From Isoetes taiwanensis (taxonomy: Eukaryota; Streptophyta; Lycopodiopsida; Isoetales; Isoetaceae), in the NCBI GenBank assembly GCA_021234155.1, contig JAJEKV010000486.1, positions 46,553 through 110,552 on the forward strand: DNA of 64,000 nucleotides. Reading direction: 5' to 3'. Below, piece after piece: positions 22,591-31,960 of this stretch; positions within the stretch are counted from its first letter, which is position 1; each line of letters begins with the position of its first letter. The notes beneath the pieces are model-generated. The model made no database searches. It was not told where the DNA came from and worked only from the letters and a program-made list of their open reading frames with translations. Position numbers and translations under genes: made by a program.

Positions 22591-24362
22591 TTATTGTAAC
22601 AACATATTATATGTAGAGACATGCGTGGTTTTTTTTGTTAGACATGCGTGGTAGTGCTGAACTTCCACTTCTTCTTCCGATTCCGAATCGGAGTCAGAGC
22701 TGCTACTGGACGAGTCTGTACTGGGGAATCTCCTTCTTCGGCTCCTCTTCCTTTCCTTGTCCTTGGCCTGAGGTGGAGCCTGAGGCAACTGGACGTTCTG
22801 GTCTGGTGTATTTGATGCTCGCTCTGCTAGCAGTGCTCTTATTTCTTGTATGTCCGACTTTATCTCAGATAATTCCTCCTCTGGGGTCAGCATCTCATAT
22901 TCTTCGAAGAGATTGCGAGGCTGAAATTGTCGAGCGAGTGTTTCTTCCTCCATATGTTGGCAGTATTGTTCAGCAGTCCTTGCTATTCTAGTTGCACATA
23001 TTGAATTATAAGCTTTATCATGAGTGTTTTTGTGGTTGCATATGTTGTCTAATGATATAATTGTTTGGACAAAAACATATACCAGTTTAATATTTGCAAG
23101 ACAAAGGAGCTTATATTGTATTAATATCCAATAGATTATTTCAATACAATATTTTGTAATCGCACTGATATGATCACCGATATTCTGGATGATCCTCCAA
23201 GAATGACCTGAGCTGTACAACCGTACGTCCCAAGGTAGTACTTAGAGCTCTATCTTGTCCTTCTTGTCTGCCCTCTGTCTCTGCCTCTCTATTTGACCTG
23301 TGTCTGCCGGTGTATTCATCTACCAGAACCGTGATCGTCCGTAGTCTCCAAGTTGAGTTCTCGAAAGTAATCAAGTTATTTGCCCCCGCCTCAGAATCGA
23401 GTTGGGTGTGGTGGAGGAGGAACTCGGCTGAAGCACACTTGTATTTTTCCTGATGCCCATTCATTCCTGGATTGCGATAAACTCTTCTTCCAATGGTAGC
23501 TCTTGCTGGGTCATCATGTGCCCGATTACATTTGTAGGCCCGAGATTTGAGGTAGGCTAGCCTGTTTGCAGACATCGAGTCAGAAATCATGTGTTTCTCG
23601 ATCGATAAAGTCATCGAGGTGTGCTTGCTGCTATAGGAGATGGAGGAGCTCATCCACTCTGTATCCCGGGTCTCTACATTCTGGTAGATTTTTAGTGTCA
23701 TGGAGGAGGAGATATTCTTCATCTCCCATGATGATGCGTATTAGACTTGTGATGCCCAGCCCGAGTGGTGGAGCTGCTTGAGTTGTCTGTAAGTCCGTGT
23801 CAAACCTGTGGATCTCTTGCTCTGCTTGGCGTTGTTTTTCCGCAGAGTCCACCTAGGTAATATCCTCGATGTCTTCGTCCTCTGCACTCCCTCCCTCTTC
23901 CTCATATTCAAGGAGTAGGCGGTCTTCTCCTATAGAGCTAAGGGGTTCTATAGCCAGTGGCTGGACTGAGGGTTCCCCTAATTGAGTTTAGGCCTTATGG
24001 AATAAAAACATGGCTAAGGCAGCTGTGTAGGAGAAGTATCTTCTCATGTTCACAGTCATAGTCATGTAATCATGCATGCGAACTGTTTTATTATCCAGGT
24101 ACTTAGCGATGTTTGGGACATGGCTCAGAGCTACCTGGAGGGACGCCTTAGGTACAAAGAATCCTATGCAGGGAGGCAATTCCTGAAATGTAGGATCTAC
24201 CTTTGTTTAGAATTCTTGCATGACTTCATTGTAGTATGGTGTTGTTGCTATCGTAGCTGATAGATCGAACTCGTGTTGAAAACCTAAGAAGACGGAGTTG
24301 AGATCTGCCTTTGCTACATGGGGAGTGGCGCTATACCATCTCTTGAAGGATGCAGTAGCCAT
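22591..24362 (-). pseudogene. Gag-like/nucleoprotein-like gene, copy 2
   Basis: The start codon is at 24,362-24,360 (MATASFKRWYS). Exon 1 (to 23,178, about 395 codons) is helical in character and contains the islands FFVPKASLQVALSHVPNIA, DYMTMTVNMRRYF and PPLGLGITSL. It ends LEDHPEYR. Stops at about 24,205, 23,986 and 23,855, and frame changes near 23,580, break it. A phase-2 GT-AG intron follows (22,988-23,177). Exon 2 begins IARTAEQYCQ, has a heptad stretch (LSEIKSDIQEIRALLAER), then a Pro/Gln part, a basic KERKRSRRRR patch and a Ser/Asp/Glu tail. Coiled coil plus basic tail suggests self-assembly and nucleic-acid binding (inference). The family is not recognised. It lies 724 bp after the H3-like stop, with its own promoter. 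Confidence 0.6.
22988..23177 (-). other. Intron of Gag-like gene, copy 2
   Basis: CG|GTGATC ... CAACTAG|A, phase 2, restoring CGA (Arg). Same sites and phase as copy 1. Confidence 0.7.
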
Positions 24363-24474
24363 GATCCTGCTGGAGTTGGGAATATCAAACAGATGCATGA
24401 GCGCCTTAGGGAGCTAAAAGATTGGCTTGGAGCGAGGAGCAAAGGTGTATGTGGGTAACGAAGGGGTACCCATA

Positions 24475-24514
24475 TATTTATAGACATAATTGGGTGGAAT
24501 TTTTTCTAGGGTTT
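24475..24514 (-). promoter_or_regulatory. AAACCCTAG + TATAAATA promoter, Gag-like gene copy 2
   Basis: On the minus strand AAACCCTAG (24,514-24,506) precedes TATAAATA (24,482-24,475). The start codon is 112 bp after the TATA box. Confidence 0.7.
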
Positions 24515-24662
24515 GGAGACCATTGTTATACTTGGGGAGGAGTTGATTGTTTCCCGGGTAATTCGAAGAGCTCAGCATGGGGAGAGGTGTCTAATAATTA
24601 TATTGCAACAACTTCCAGGTGATTTAGAGTTGACTAGGTCAAGGTACGAAGGTTCATAGGTT

Positions 24663-24735
24663 GACTACTCACGGCGTGTGCCTCAGGTCCGAGTGAAAAT
24701 CTCAATCATGTTCCTGGCGCACAACATGAGTACTA
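24663..24735 (-). repeat. Inner promoter hairpin h1
   Basis: Plus-strand arms GACTACTCACGGCGTGTGCC and GGCGCACAACATGAGTACTA pair at 14 of 20 positions, around a central GAGTGAAAATCTCAATC. Confidence 0.8.
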
Positions 24736-24867
24736 GCAGCATGTTTGGGTCCTAGATGTTGCGAAACTGATGAAATGAGGGATTTTCTTGCTTTACTCGA
24801 TGAGTAGAACCCAAAAGTGTCCTTGTTTGTTCGATTTGAGCTCATTTCTGGGTGGATAAGGGGTCGG

Positions 24868-24942
24868 CTACTCACGGCATGCGCCATAGGGTCGAGTGAG
24901 ACTCTCACTTGTGCTCCTGGTGTACTGCGTCTGCGTGAGTAC
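24868..24942 (-). repeat. Outer promoter hairpin h2
   Basis: Outer arms share TACTCACG/CGTGAGTA. The centre contains the exact dyad AGTGAGACTCTCACT. It lies 132 bp from h1. Confidence 0.8.
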
Positions 24943-25085
24943 TGGGGCTTAATTGGTCATAATTTTCTTGATTTAAAGAAAATAAAAGATGTACTCTATT
25001 ACTACTATTTATTTAAGAATAATTTAACATACTCGCACTTATATTAGTCAAAAACGTTTATATTACAGAAAAGTTGTTAGAGCTT

Positions 25086-26217
25086 CTAACATTCCTCTTT
25101 CTTAATGAACTTGGCTAGACACATATCCTTGGGCTGCATGTGACTCTTTTAGCATGTAGAACACATGCCAAGGAATCTTCAAAATGCTGGACTATCTTCT
25201 GCTCCGCAGCCTCTTGCAAAGCCAGGAGCATCTCATCTGTTACCCGCTTGCTTTTGTCAAACTCATGAAGGACTTCACGAGTCAACCTAGCAAATGCTGC
25301 TCGGGGTATCAAAAGACCGTAGCTGTTCTGAAAATGTTTGATCTCCCTCGTTGCTCGTAAAAATTGGGAATCTCCGCTCTGCTTCATGGGAATCTCCGCG
25401 GCTGTGGCTTCTCTTGGAGGGGTATTTTCTCTTCTTGGTCTCCCTCCTTCCACGTATACGATCCTGTGCTCGTGGTAATATTTCGAGTATGCATCGTACA
25501 TTTTTATGTACGCCTTGTATTCCGCCAGCTTATGTTTATATTCTTTGTCCTTCTTGAGGGTGAAGGATTCTCGAGCAGGTCTGTCGGAGGTCTTGGGGTT
25601 TGACTTAGACCAAACTTGGTATGGTGGAGGGTCCGGACTCTTCCGCATTCGTCTCCTCTGTCCTCTGCACCGAAGGTCCTTCCCCTGTCCCCCCTTGCCC
25701 TCGCCGAATAGGTATTCCCACGCATCATCTGGCTTAGTATTTGATGATAGTGGTGGTTGGTCGGGTTTCCTTTCTGTGATCTTCACCCCCTTGCTGGGTG
25801 TTTTCTTCATCTTCCTTGTAGGTGCTTTCTTTGGGAGTGGATCCTTGCCTTTTTCGGTCCTCTGTCAGGCAAGTTCTTCCCTCTCTGCCATCCTTCATTT
25901 CTTCTCTTCTCTCTTCCTCTTGATTCTTCGAAGGCGACGGTCTTCTTTCTCGGTAGTTTGCTCGTCTTGATCCTCCTCCGTGGGTTCCTCTTCCCGCTGC
26001 ATTTCGAGATTCTATTCTTGGTTTTCTTGCTCTTGATCCTCCTATTCTTGGCCTTGGTCCTCCTACTCTTGGTTTTCTTGTTCTTGGTCGAGATTTTGAG
26101 GTCTTCAGTTCTATTCTGTTTGCCGGCTTCCCTCGCCTTCTGTTCGACAGCAAGAACTTGGACGCTGGTCGATCCCTCTTCCATTACCACTCTGGCTATC
26201 TGTTTAGTGTGAGCCAT
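25086..26217 (-). pseudogene. Histone H3-like protein with long basic insert, frameshifted
   Basis: The protein starts MAHTKQIAR, against MARTKQTAR in canonical H3. A Lys/Arg-rich stretch of about 130 residues follows. A single frame change at 25,807-25,810 (TGA overlapping ATG) leads to a 231-residue frame. Its residues 82-118 are Lys/Tyr-rich, and 149-229 form an H3 histone fold: LRATREIKHFQ for alpha-N, FARLTREVLHEF for alpha-1, ALQEAAEQKIVQHFED for alpha-2, and LHAKRV for loop 2. This frame stops at 25,115-25,117, before alpha-3. In a neighbouring frame the sequence goes on with PKDM and LAK, matching PKDI and LAR of H3, and ends at TAG 25,086. One lost base near 25,138 would explain this. 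The canonical H3 protein is 135 residues; this one is about 370. It is upstream of the Gag-like gene with its own promoter. A chromatin role or tail mimicry is inference. Confidence 0.8.
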
Positions 26218-26320
26218 GTCTGCTATTGCCTCGATCACCTCATTGTCGCCCTAAAATCGGCTTGCAGGCTGGAGCTCGATAACAAAAAGGGAAGAGTACA
26301 AATGACGTATTTTAAGGGCC

Positions 26321-26349
26321 TATTTATATGGTTTTGGGTCCTAGGGTTT
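26321..26349 (-). promoter_or_regulatory. AAACCCTAG + TATAAATA promoter, H3-like gene
   Basis: Minus-strand AAACCCTAG (26,349-26,341) and TATAAATA (26,328-26,321), 12 bp apart. The start codon is 103 bp downstream of the TATA box. Confidence 0.7.
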
Positions 26350-26428
26350 TTCACTGGAATAATTATATTATTCAACTATAAGTGTTTACTCCCTAAAATC
26401 TATGGTCTCTTTAAGGCATTTAACTCCC

Positions 26429-26499
26429 ACTACTCACGACGTATGTCAGGGACTTGATTGAAATTCTCAGTCAGATGCTGGGCACACGACATTAGTATT
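26429..26499 (-). repeat. Inner promoter hairpin h3
   Basis: Arms ACTACTCACGACGTATGTC and GGCACACGACATTAGTATT, with GATTGAAATTCTCAGTC in the middle. Confidence 0.75.
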
Positions 26500-26632
26500 C
26501 GCCCCCTAATTTACCTTCTCTATTCGTTTTCTTAGCATTCTAATAGGTGTTTCTGGCTTAGATTTCAATTTTAAGCTGACTTAGCCTATTAGATTACATA
26601 TAAAATGTACGATTCGGATCCAACCATAGTCA

Positions 26633-26704
26633 AATACTCAGGGCGTATGCCAGAAGGCCGACTGGGATTCTCAATAGGGTCCCAGGCGCATGGCGTGAGT
26701 AGTC
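26633..26704 (-). repeat. Outer promoter hairpin h4
   Basis: Arms AATACTCAGGGCGTATGCC and GGCGCATGGCGTGAGTAGT around GACTGGGATTCTCAATAG. It lies 133 bp from h3, although the spacer sequence is unrelated to that between h1 and h2. Confidence 0.75.
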
Positions 26705-26921
26705 AAAAATTTTTATTGGCAAAATTCTTCTAGAGTTTACTATAATTAATATACATAACTCCTACGTAATACTAATTAACCTTTTATGCTACAATGGGAA
26801 AAAAAAATTTCCCCATTATTCGAGGTTCATGCTTGGGATTTTAACTCCAAGAATGCAAATCTAGACTGTTAGTGCTACTTGGGAGATGGCCAGTGCCCGA
26901 TCTTGGTCCACCAAGGTCATT

Positions 26922-26933
26922 GCTCTGATACCA
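26922..26933 (-). other. Primer-binding-site-like sequence (iMet)
   Basis: Minus-strand TGGTATCAGAGC, an exact 12-base match. No LTR pair was found with it. Confidence 0.5.
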
Positions 26934-26949
26934 TTATGGCATCCCCTAC

Positions 26950-27775
26950 TCATATACGGTGCTCTGCTCGTATAGAGCTGGAGTTCATCCCTCCTGTTAG
27001 CGCAGAACTGCTAACACGAGGCCATCTACCTATCATCAGGCTCTTGATAAGGGCATGAACTTGACGGGGAAGACCTCCATATCCTCCTCCTGCACCATGT
27101 TCCTTCATGTTCCAAACAGAATCTACTATAATAAAACCTTGTATGTCTGGCAATGGCCTTGTTTGATGCTCCCATGTCTCCAGGAAAATAAGCACATCCA
27201 TTTTGCACAGTACTTCCATACTTGCAGCTACTTTCGCTTGTGAAAGCCCATGTACATTCCATGACAGCAGCCTCAAGGTCCGGGGTACCTATTCTTTCTT
27301 CCTTTTGGTTATGATTGCCTTCCCTGTTTGATCAAGATATGCAATGAATCCTTCTGCTCTAGCATCTCTTACTTTTGCCCATTCTCTTTTCTTAACTTCC
27401 AACTGCGTAGGAGATAAGTCCAGATCAATCCATATTTTGTGATCTTTCAGAACCCCTCTATTCTGTAATACCCTGTTTCAAGCTTCTTCCGTGCGGAATT
27501 TGACCAGAATTGGTCGATTAAACCCTGCTTGCTTACCAAGTCTTCTGCTATAGATTGCTTGAGGTTCATGCAAATGCATGACCTCTTTGAAAACTGCTCC
27601 CAAGAAAATCTCTTATTCCTTGATTGTATCTGTTAATACTTATTTTAATTGGAGATTGCGGATTACACGACCTTAAAAAGAACTCCATTTTCATATCAAG
27701 CAGATTTGTTATGGCTAATGCATATGTACGCTCTCCCATAGTACACAAATACAACAGCTTACTAGCCTCCAGCAA
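26950..27775 (-). pseudogene. LINE remnant: ORF1 C-terminus and endonuclease N-terminus
   Basis: 27,775 to about 27,300 codes the end of a plant LINE ORF1 (KDHKIWIDLDLSPTQLEVKK, REWAKVRDARAEG) in broken frames. About 13 bp after its stop, the endonuclease opens LRLLSWNVHGLSQ with the Asn of the WNVHG motif, then FLETWEH with the catalytic Glu, then GFIIVDSVWN. Similarity fades near 27,060. RT is absent. Confidence 0.8.
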
Positions 27776-29337
27776 GAACTGATGTACATATGGACATAAT
27801 TTTGTCTACATGTTGAAGTTATTTACTATGTAATCCAGCTTGAATTCCTGGTAAAAACATTTAGAAGGTTAGGTCACAAAGTAAAAAAAATATTGTAAAA
27901 GCAAATCTAGCATTCTGAATCATATAAGGCTCGAGTCATTTGGCCGAGTGGAGCAGGTTGGCTACACAAACATAATAAAAAGAAAAACTTACAAAAAGAT
28001 CAATATACAATGACATCGAAGTTGCACATATAGGACACAAACACAGAATACGAAACGTTTAATAAATCATTACCTGTGATTCGTGTAGTATGTAAATCCG
28101 TACGTTTCAACTAACAAAAGCGGATTCTCACCAATTCTCCTCTGGCAAGAACTAGAGCACCTTCGTGTTGTGGATTCTTTCAAAGCTTGGCCAAACAGAT
28201 TGCTCTATCGTGCTTCTATTACCGCGAATGTTCCTGCACTAGAGCAACATGTAGAAGACAAATATCCTGCAGACAACACAAGACCATATAGTGAACAAAA
28301 GAGAGGGCAATTTCAGCAAATTCAATGCAGTTTTGTGTACACATGCATGAAACTAGGAAAATGGACTGCAACCATACACAACAGGAGGTGGGAAAGCCAA
28401 CTACCATGCATGGGAAAGCAAGATTGGTGATATTAATGGCAAGCTGGGAATACCTTCAAATTGAGTTATTAGCTTATTTGCTTAAAGTTCAACATCATAA
28501 AACAAAAGGCTGGCTCCACTGAGTTCATTGGTCAAATACCCCTTAATACTCACATATAATAATGCACCATTCAAAGACTTGTTTAAAGGAATAATTGCTT
28601 TTGACTAAAATGGCATACCGACCACAATTTGGACAGTTTCTGTATAAGGAAAAACAGGTAGAAAAAATGGAGTCGATGATGGAAACTCATGCATTTCGTT
28701 CTCCAGTTCTTTATCAATTGTCATGGCTTAACCCTCTTTATTTATTGTTGGATCTGTAATGTTCTTACCTATACTTTAAAAACCCAAGAAGAATTAAACC
28801 TTTGATATAGAAAATGCCAATTCCTAGGATGGGTCCTATGATAGCATATATGTCGGAAGTGAAGTGGTGTTCTCATTGAGCTCTGTAAAATCATTGAGCA
28901 CAAATTGATTCCCCTACTAGGGGTAGAAATTTTGGAAAACTAAAAAACTTCAATGCTCCAAAACTAGACAATCATCGAGAGCATGACGAAACTAAAGAAT
29001 ACAAAATAAAAGATAGTTCATCTGCCGCTTAGTCCATGCAAAAGTGAGAAAACCTTGCGACGGCTTCACATGGGGATGAAAAAACCCCGCTCTTGTGGGT
29101 TTCCAGAAAAACCCTAATGTGAAATGGTCGCCAATGCTCTTGAGGAATGCCGAGGATGTGTGGACCAGAAAACTTGAAAATGTTGCACCAGAGCATGACC
29201 CCACGCATTGACAGCTGCAATACCTTAAAAAATAACCTGCAAAATCAAGGTTGAAAAGAAAATAACCCCGTAGGAAGTTAGATGCCTCAAGCAAGAACGC
29301 ATCAAAGCGCAATATAAAAGAGATACATATAGCAAGT
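27776..29337. other. No gene recognised
   Basis: AT-rich, with only short frames and no motif on either strand. A lone tRNA-A-box-like TGGCCGAGTGG at about 27,940 has no B box. Confidence 0.5.
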
Positions 29338-29570
29338 CTCGGAGGCTCCAGAGCCACGCCGAGAAAAAAAGACTACAGCTGACCAATCAAGAACCGTCTG
29401 CGGAATGACCATCGCAGGAAAAACATTTGATTAGTGCTGCCTCGAAGGCTATATTGCCACAAGAGAGAAAATGAAAAAGAATTATGCCTTGGAGGCTACA
29501 ATGCCATGCCGAGAAAGAATAAAATGATAAGTATCCCTTGGAGGCTACAATGCCACACCAAGAAAAATAA
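29338..29570 (+). repeat. Four copies of a degenerate 30-bp motif
   Basis: The motif, typified by TTGGAGGCTACAATGCCATG then CCGAGAAA, occurs at about 29,338, 29,440, 29,489 and 29,538. The last three are 48-50 bp apart. Confidence 0.65.
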
Positions 29571-29849
29571 AGAGTGCATTTTGACCAACATAGAAAGGAA
29601 ACGAAAAATCAAACATGACCAAAAGCCAGCAATCCACCAAGGGCGGGAGGGTGAGGGAAACTAGTAGGATAGAAAAAAAGGAGAAGAATGAATGTAGCTC
29701 AAGAGAACGCCGATAACTGAAAAAATGAAGGGGAGGCAGAATAAATAGGAGATGCAAAAAGGGACGTCCCCATCAAAGGAATGTCGGTTTTATTGCTATC
29801 GTAATAGAACCGTGGCATTACTATAGAATAACCAAATTTTAAACAGAGA

Positions 29850-29878
29850 CTAGTAATGTTTGCCCGGCGTTGCCGGGC
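29850..29878 (-). mobile_element. Helitron 3' terminus
   Basis: On the minus strand GCCCGGC-AAC-GCCGGGC is followed by AAACATTA and CTAG, with T as the next flanking base. Hairpin plus CTRR plus host T is the Helitron 3' end. The element body extends to higher coordinates; no 5' TC end or Rep/helicase gene was found. Confidence 0.7.
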
Positions 29879-30367
29879 ATAAGTACAAATGTAAGTTTAA
29901 CTTAAGATATTTAGTTGGATTAAGCAAATTTAAACATTGGCTATGCATACACTTGGATTTCAATAAAGACTGATCAGATTATTTACCTTTACAATTCATT
30001 GTCTATCTCATCTTATGTAATTATTTTCATGCATTTGTTTATTGCTTAGATTAGTTACCTTGCATATGGCATCTTATGTAATTATTTCTCATGCATTTGG
30101 CTGGCTACCTTCAGAATTCATTGTATATGTACTTTTGTGCATTTTTTCTATTTCCCTCCCTTAAAGTCCATTTGCCTTAGAGAGAGAATATCATGTACAA
30201 CTTCAAGGACGACGCACAAACAAAAGCTTTTCTTACTTCTAACTGAAGAGAGGCGTGACTATGTTGCTGCAAGTTTTTTCAACTTGTACATATCATTCGA
30301 ACTATAATCGTAACTATAAACGTAACTACATAGAATGGGAATGTAATTGTTGTTGCAAGGTCGTCTT

Positions 30368-30655
30368 CCCTAGTTATACACATTTGGTTATTTTATTGTT
30401 GTAGGGTTGTTTCTTCCTAGTTATACACAATTCTTTTCCCCTAGTTATACACATTTGATTATTTTTATTGTTGTTGCATGGTTGTTTCTCCCTAGTTATG
30501 CACATTCTTTTACCCTAGTTATACACATCATGTGAACAAAATGGAAAATGTAATCATAGAAGCGTCATAGTTGAAGCAATGTCATCATTGCAAGGTTGTT
30601 TCCTGGATGATTGGTATTGCGAGGTTATTTCCCCTAGTTATACACATTTGCTTCA
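30368..30655 (+). repeat. CCCTAGTTATACACA minisatellite-like repeats
   Basis: Six copies at about 30,370, 30,414, 30,438, 30,491, 30,514 and 30,631, several preceded by TTGTTGCAAGGTTGTTTC-like sequence. Confidence 0.75.
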
Positions 30656-31868
30656 CCTAAATATACCCATCAATTAAACAATAAGTAAGCTCTACAAAAT
30701 GAAAATATGATCGTAGAAGCTATGTCATCGTTGCATCAAAAAAGCTTTACATGTGACAATACTACTTTTGGGAATTTCTAGACCAATGTTAGAAATGTTG
30801 AAAAGGTCTTACATGTGCTGGTGCATATAGTCTTTGCTCGAGTCATTTGGGATATAAATCTCTCGGATTAGAGAAAGCTTGGTCATGGTGAACTGCGAAA
30901 CTTATTAATTATAGATGGTATTATGAACGCTCATAGGATATCAACATAAAATAGCTAATAATTCATTTTCTCTATTCACAGCAGCTAATAATCCATGTTC
31001 TCTAATCACAGCAGCTAAGGAGTAAAGATGCAGTGAATACTCAGATTTGAGAAATGCCAATGTATTATATATTCTTTCTTGAATTCCATATCTTTGATCT
31101 TGTTAGTGTGCCTCGGACCAATGGTCCTCGCTATTCAACTTGCATAGCAAAGATATGCCTACTACGAGAGCCCACAATACGTATGCAGCTAGAAAACTAT
31201 AAGTAACTTCACATGTATACCTGTGCAAAATATAGAACTCCTGTAGTGAAGGTGTTCCATAAAAAGAAAATAGCAATTGTGGTCTCTGCACATGATACAA
31301 TAGAACCAAAAAAATCATTAAGTATATTATATACAATCTAGGCAATTGTAACTAATTCAGATATGTACCTGTAGCAGAATATAAACACCACAACTGTGGT
31401 TACTGTCCACCTTTAACTACCCACTAAGTGCTTGAATTGCAACTTCCCACATGTTGGACACGCTAATGCCCGATGTACTGCATCATTACGTCATGTGAGG
31501 CATCCCATCTATCTACCTTGTGAGATCCACCTTATACAAAGACAATTGATGTATATAAACTGAAGCCCTTACCAAATTACATCTTAGAAGTGCAATGTGA
31601 AAATCTGTAGATGAAACGAAAGTAGATCCTTTGTCCTATGTCTCCTATTTACTTAGAGCTAGGTTGCTTCATTTTGTCTCGCATATTTGGAATTATGAAA
31701 TGAAAGTAGATGAGAGCTAGATCCTTTCATCATGTTGCTTCATTCTAATGTCATGTTGCTTCAAAATTATGAATTGAAAATATGGAACATGATAGTTACA
31801 TAGAAGGATATTAGAGCATATCCATTCCTGTATCTTGGTTTCTCGTGGAATGGCATATAAATGAAATA

Positions 31869-31960
31869 GCCTTGAAGAAAGTATACATGGAAAATTATCT
31901 CTCCCTTTCAAATAGCCTTGAAGAAAGTATACATGGAAAATTATCTCTCCCTTTCAAATA
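31869..31960 (+). repeat. Perfect 46-bp tandem duplication
   Basis: 31,869-31,914 and 31,915-31,960 are identical, beginning CCTTGAAGAAAGTATACATG. Lack of divergence suggests a recent event. Confidence 0.9.

Larger units (their letters stand above)
22591..26704 (-). mobile_element. Copy 2 of hairpin/H3-like element
   Basis: Read on the minus strand: hairpin h4, hairpin h3, promoter, H3-like gene, hairpin h2, hairpin h1, promoter, Gag-like gene with intron. It is collinear with copy 1 (2,540-5,333). Both genes are broken, but less so than in copy 1. The true ends were not found. A minus-strand iMet primer-binding-like site lies about 220 bp upstream of h4, which leaves a retroelement or pararetrovirus-like origin open. 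No RT, polymerase or transposase is visible here. The element class is unassigned. Confidence 0.75.

Noticed and set aside
25506-26212. Long hydrophobic open frames on the plus strand over the H3-like gene
   Set aside because: Antisense of Lys/Arg-rich coding gives Leu/Phe/Ser-rich frames; there is no start context or motif.
27935-27960. tRNA-Leu-like A box TGGCCGAGTGG
   Set aside because: No B box, no cloverleaf and no acceptor stem around it.
30368-30655. TTATACACA matches to the bacterial DnaA box TTATNCACA
   Set aside because: The surroundings are plant repeats; the match is a by-product of one 15-bp motif.
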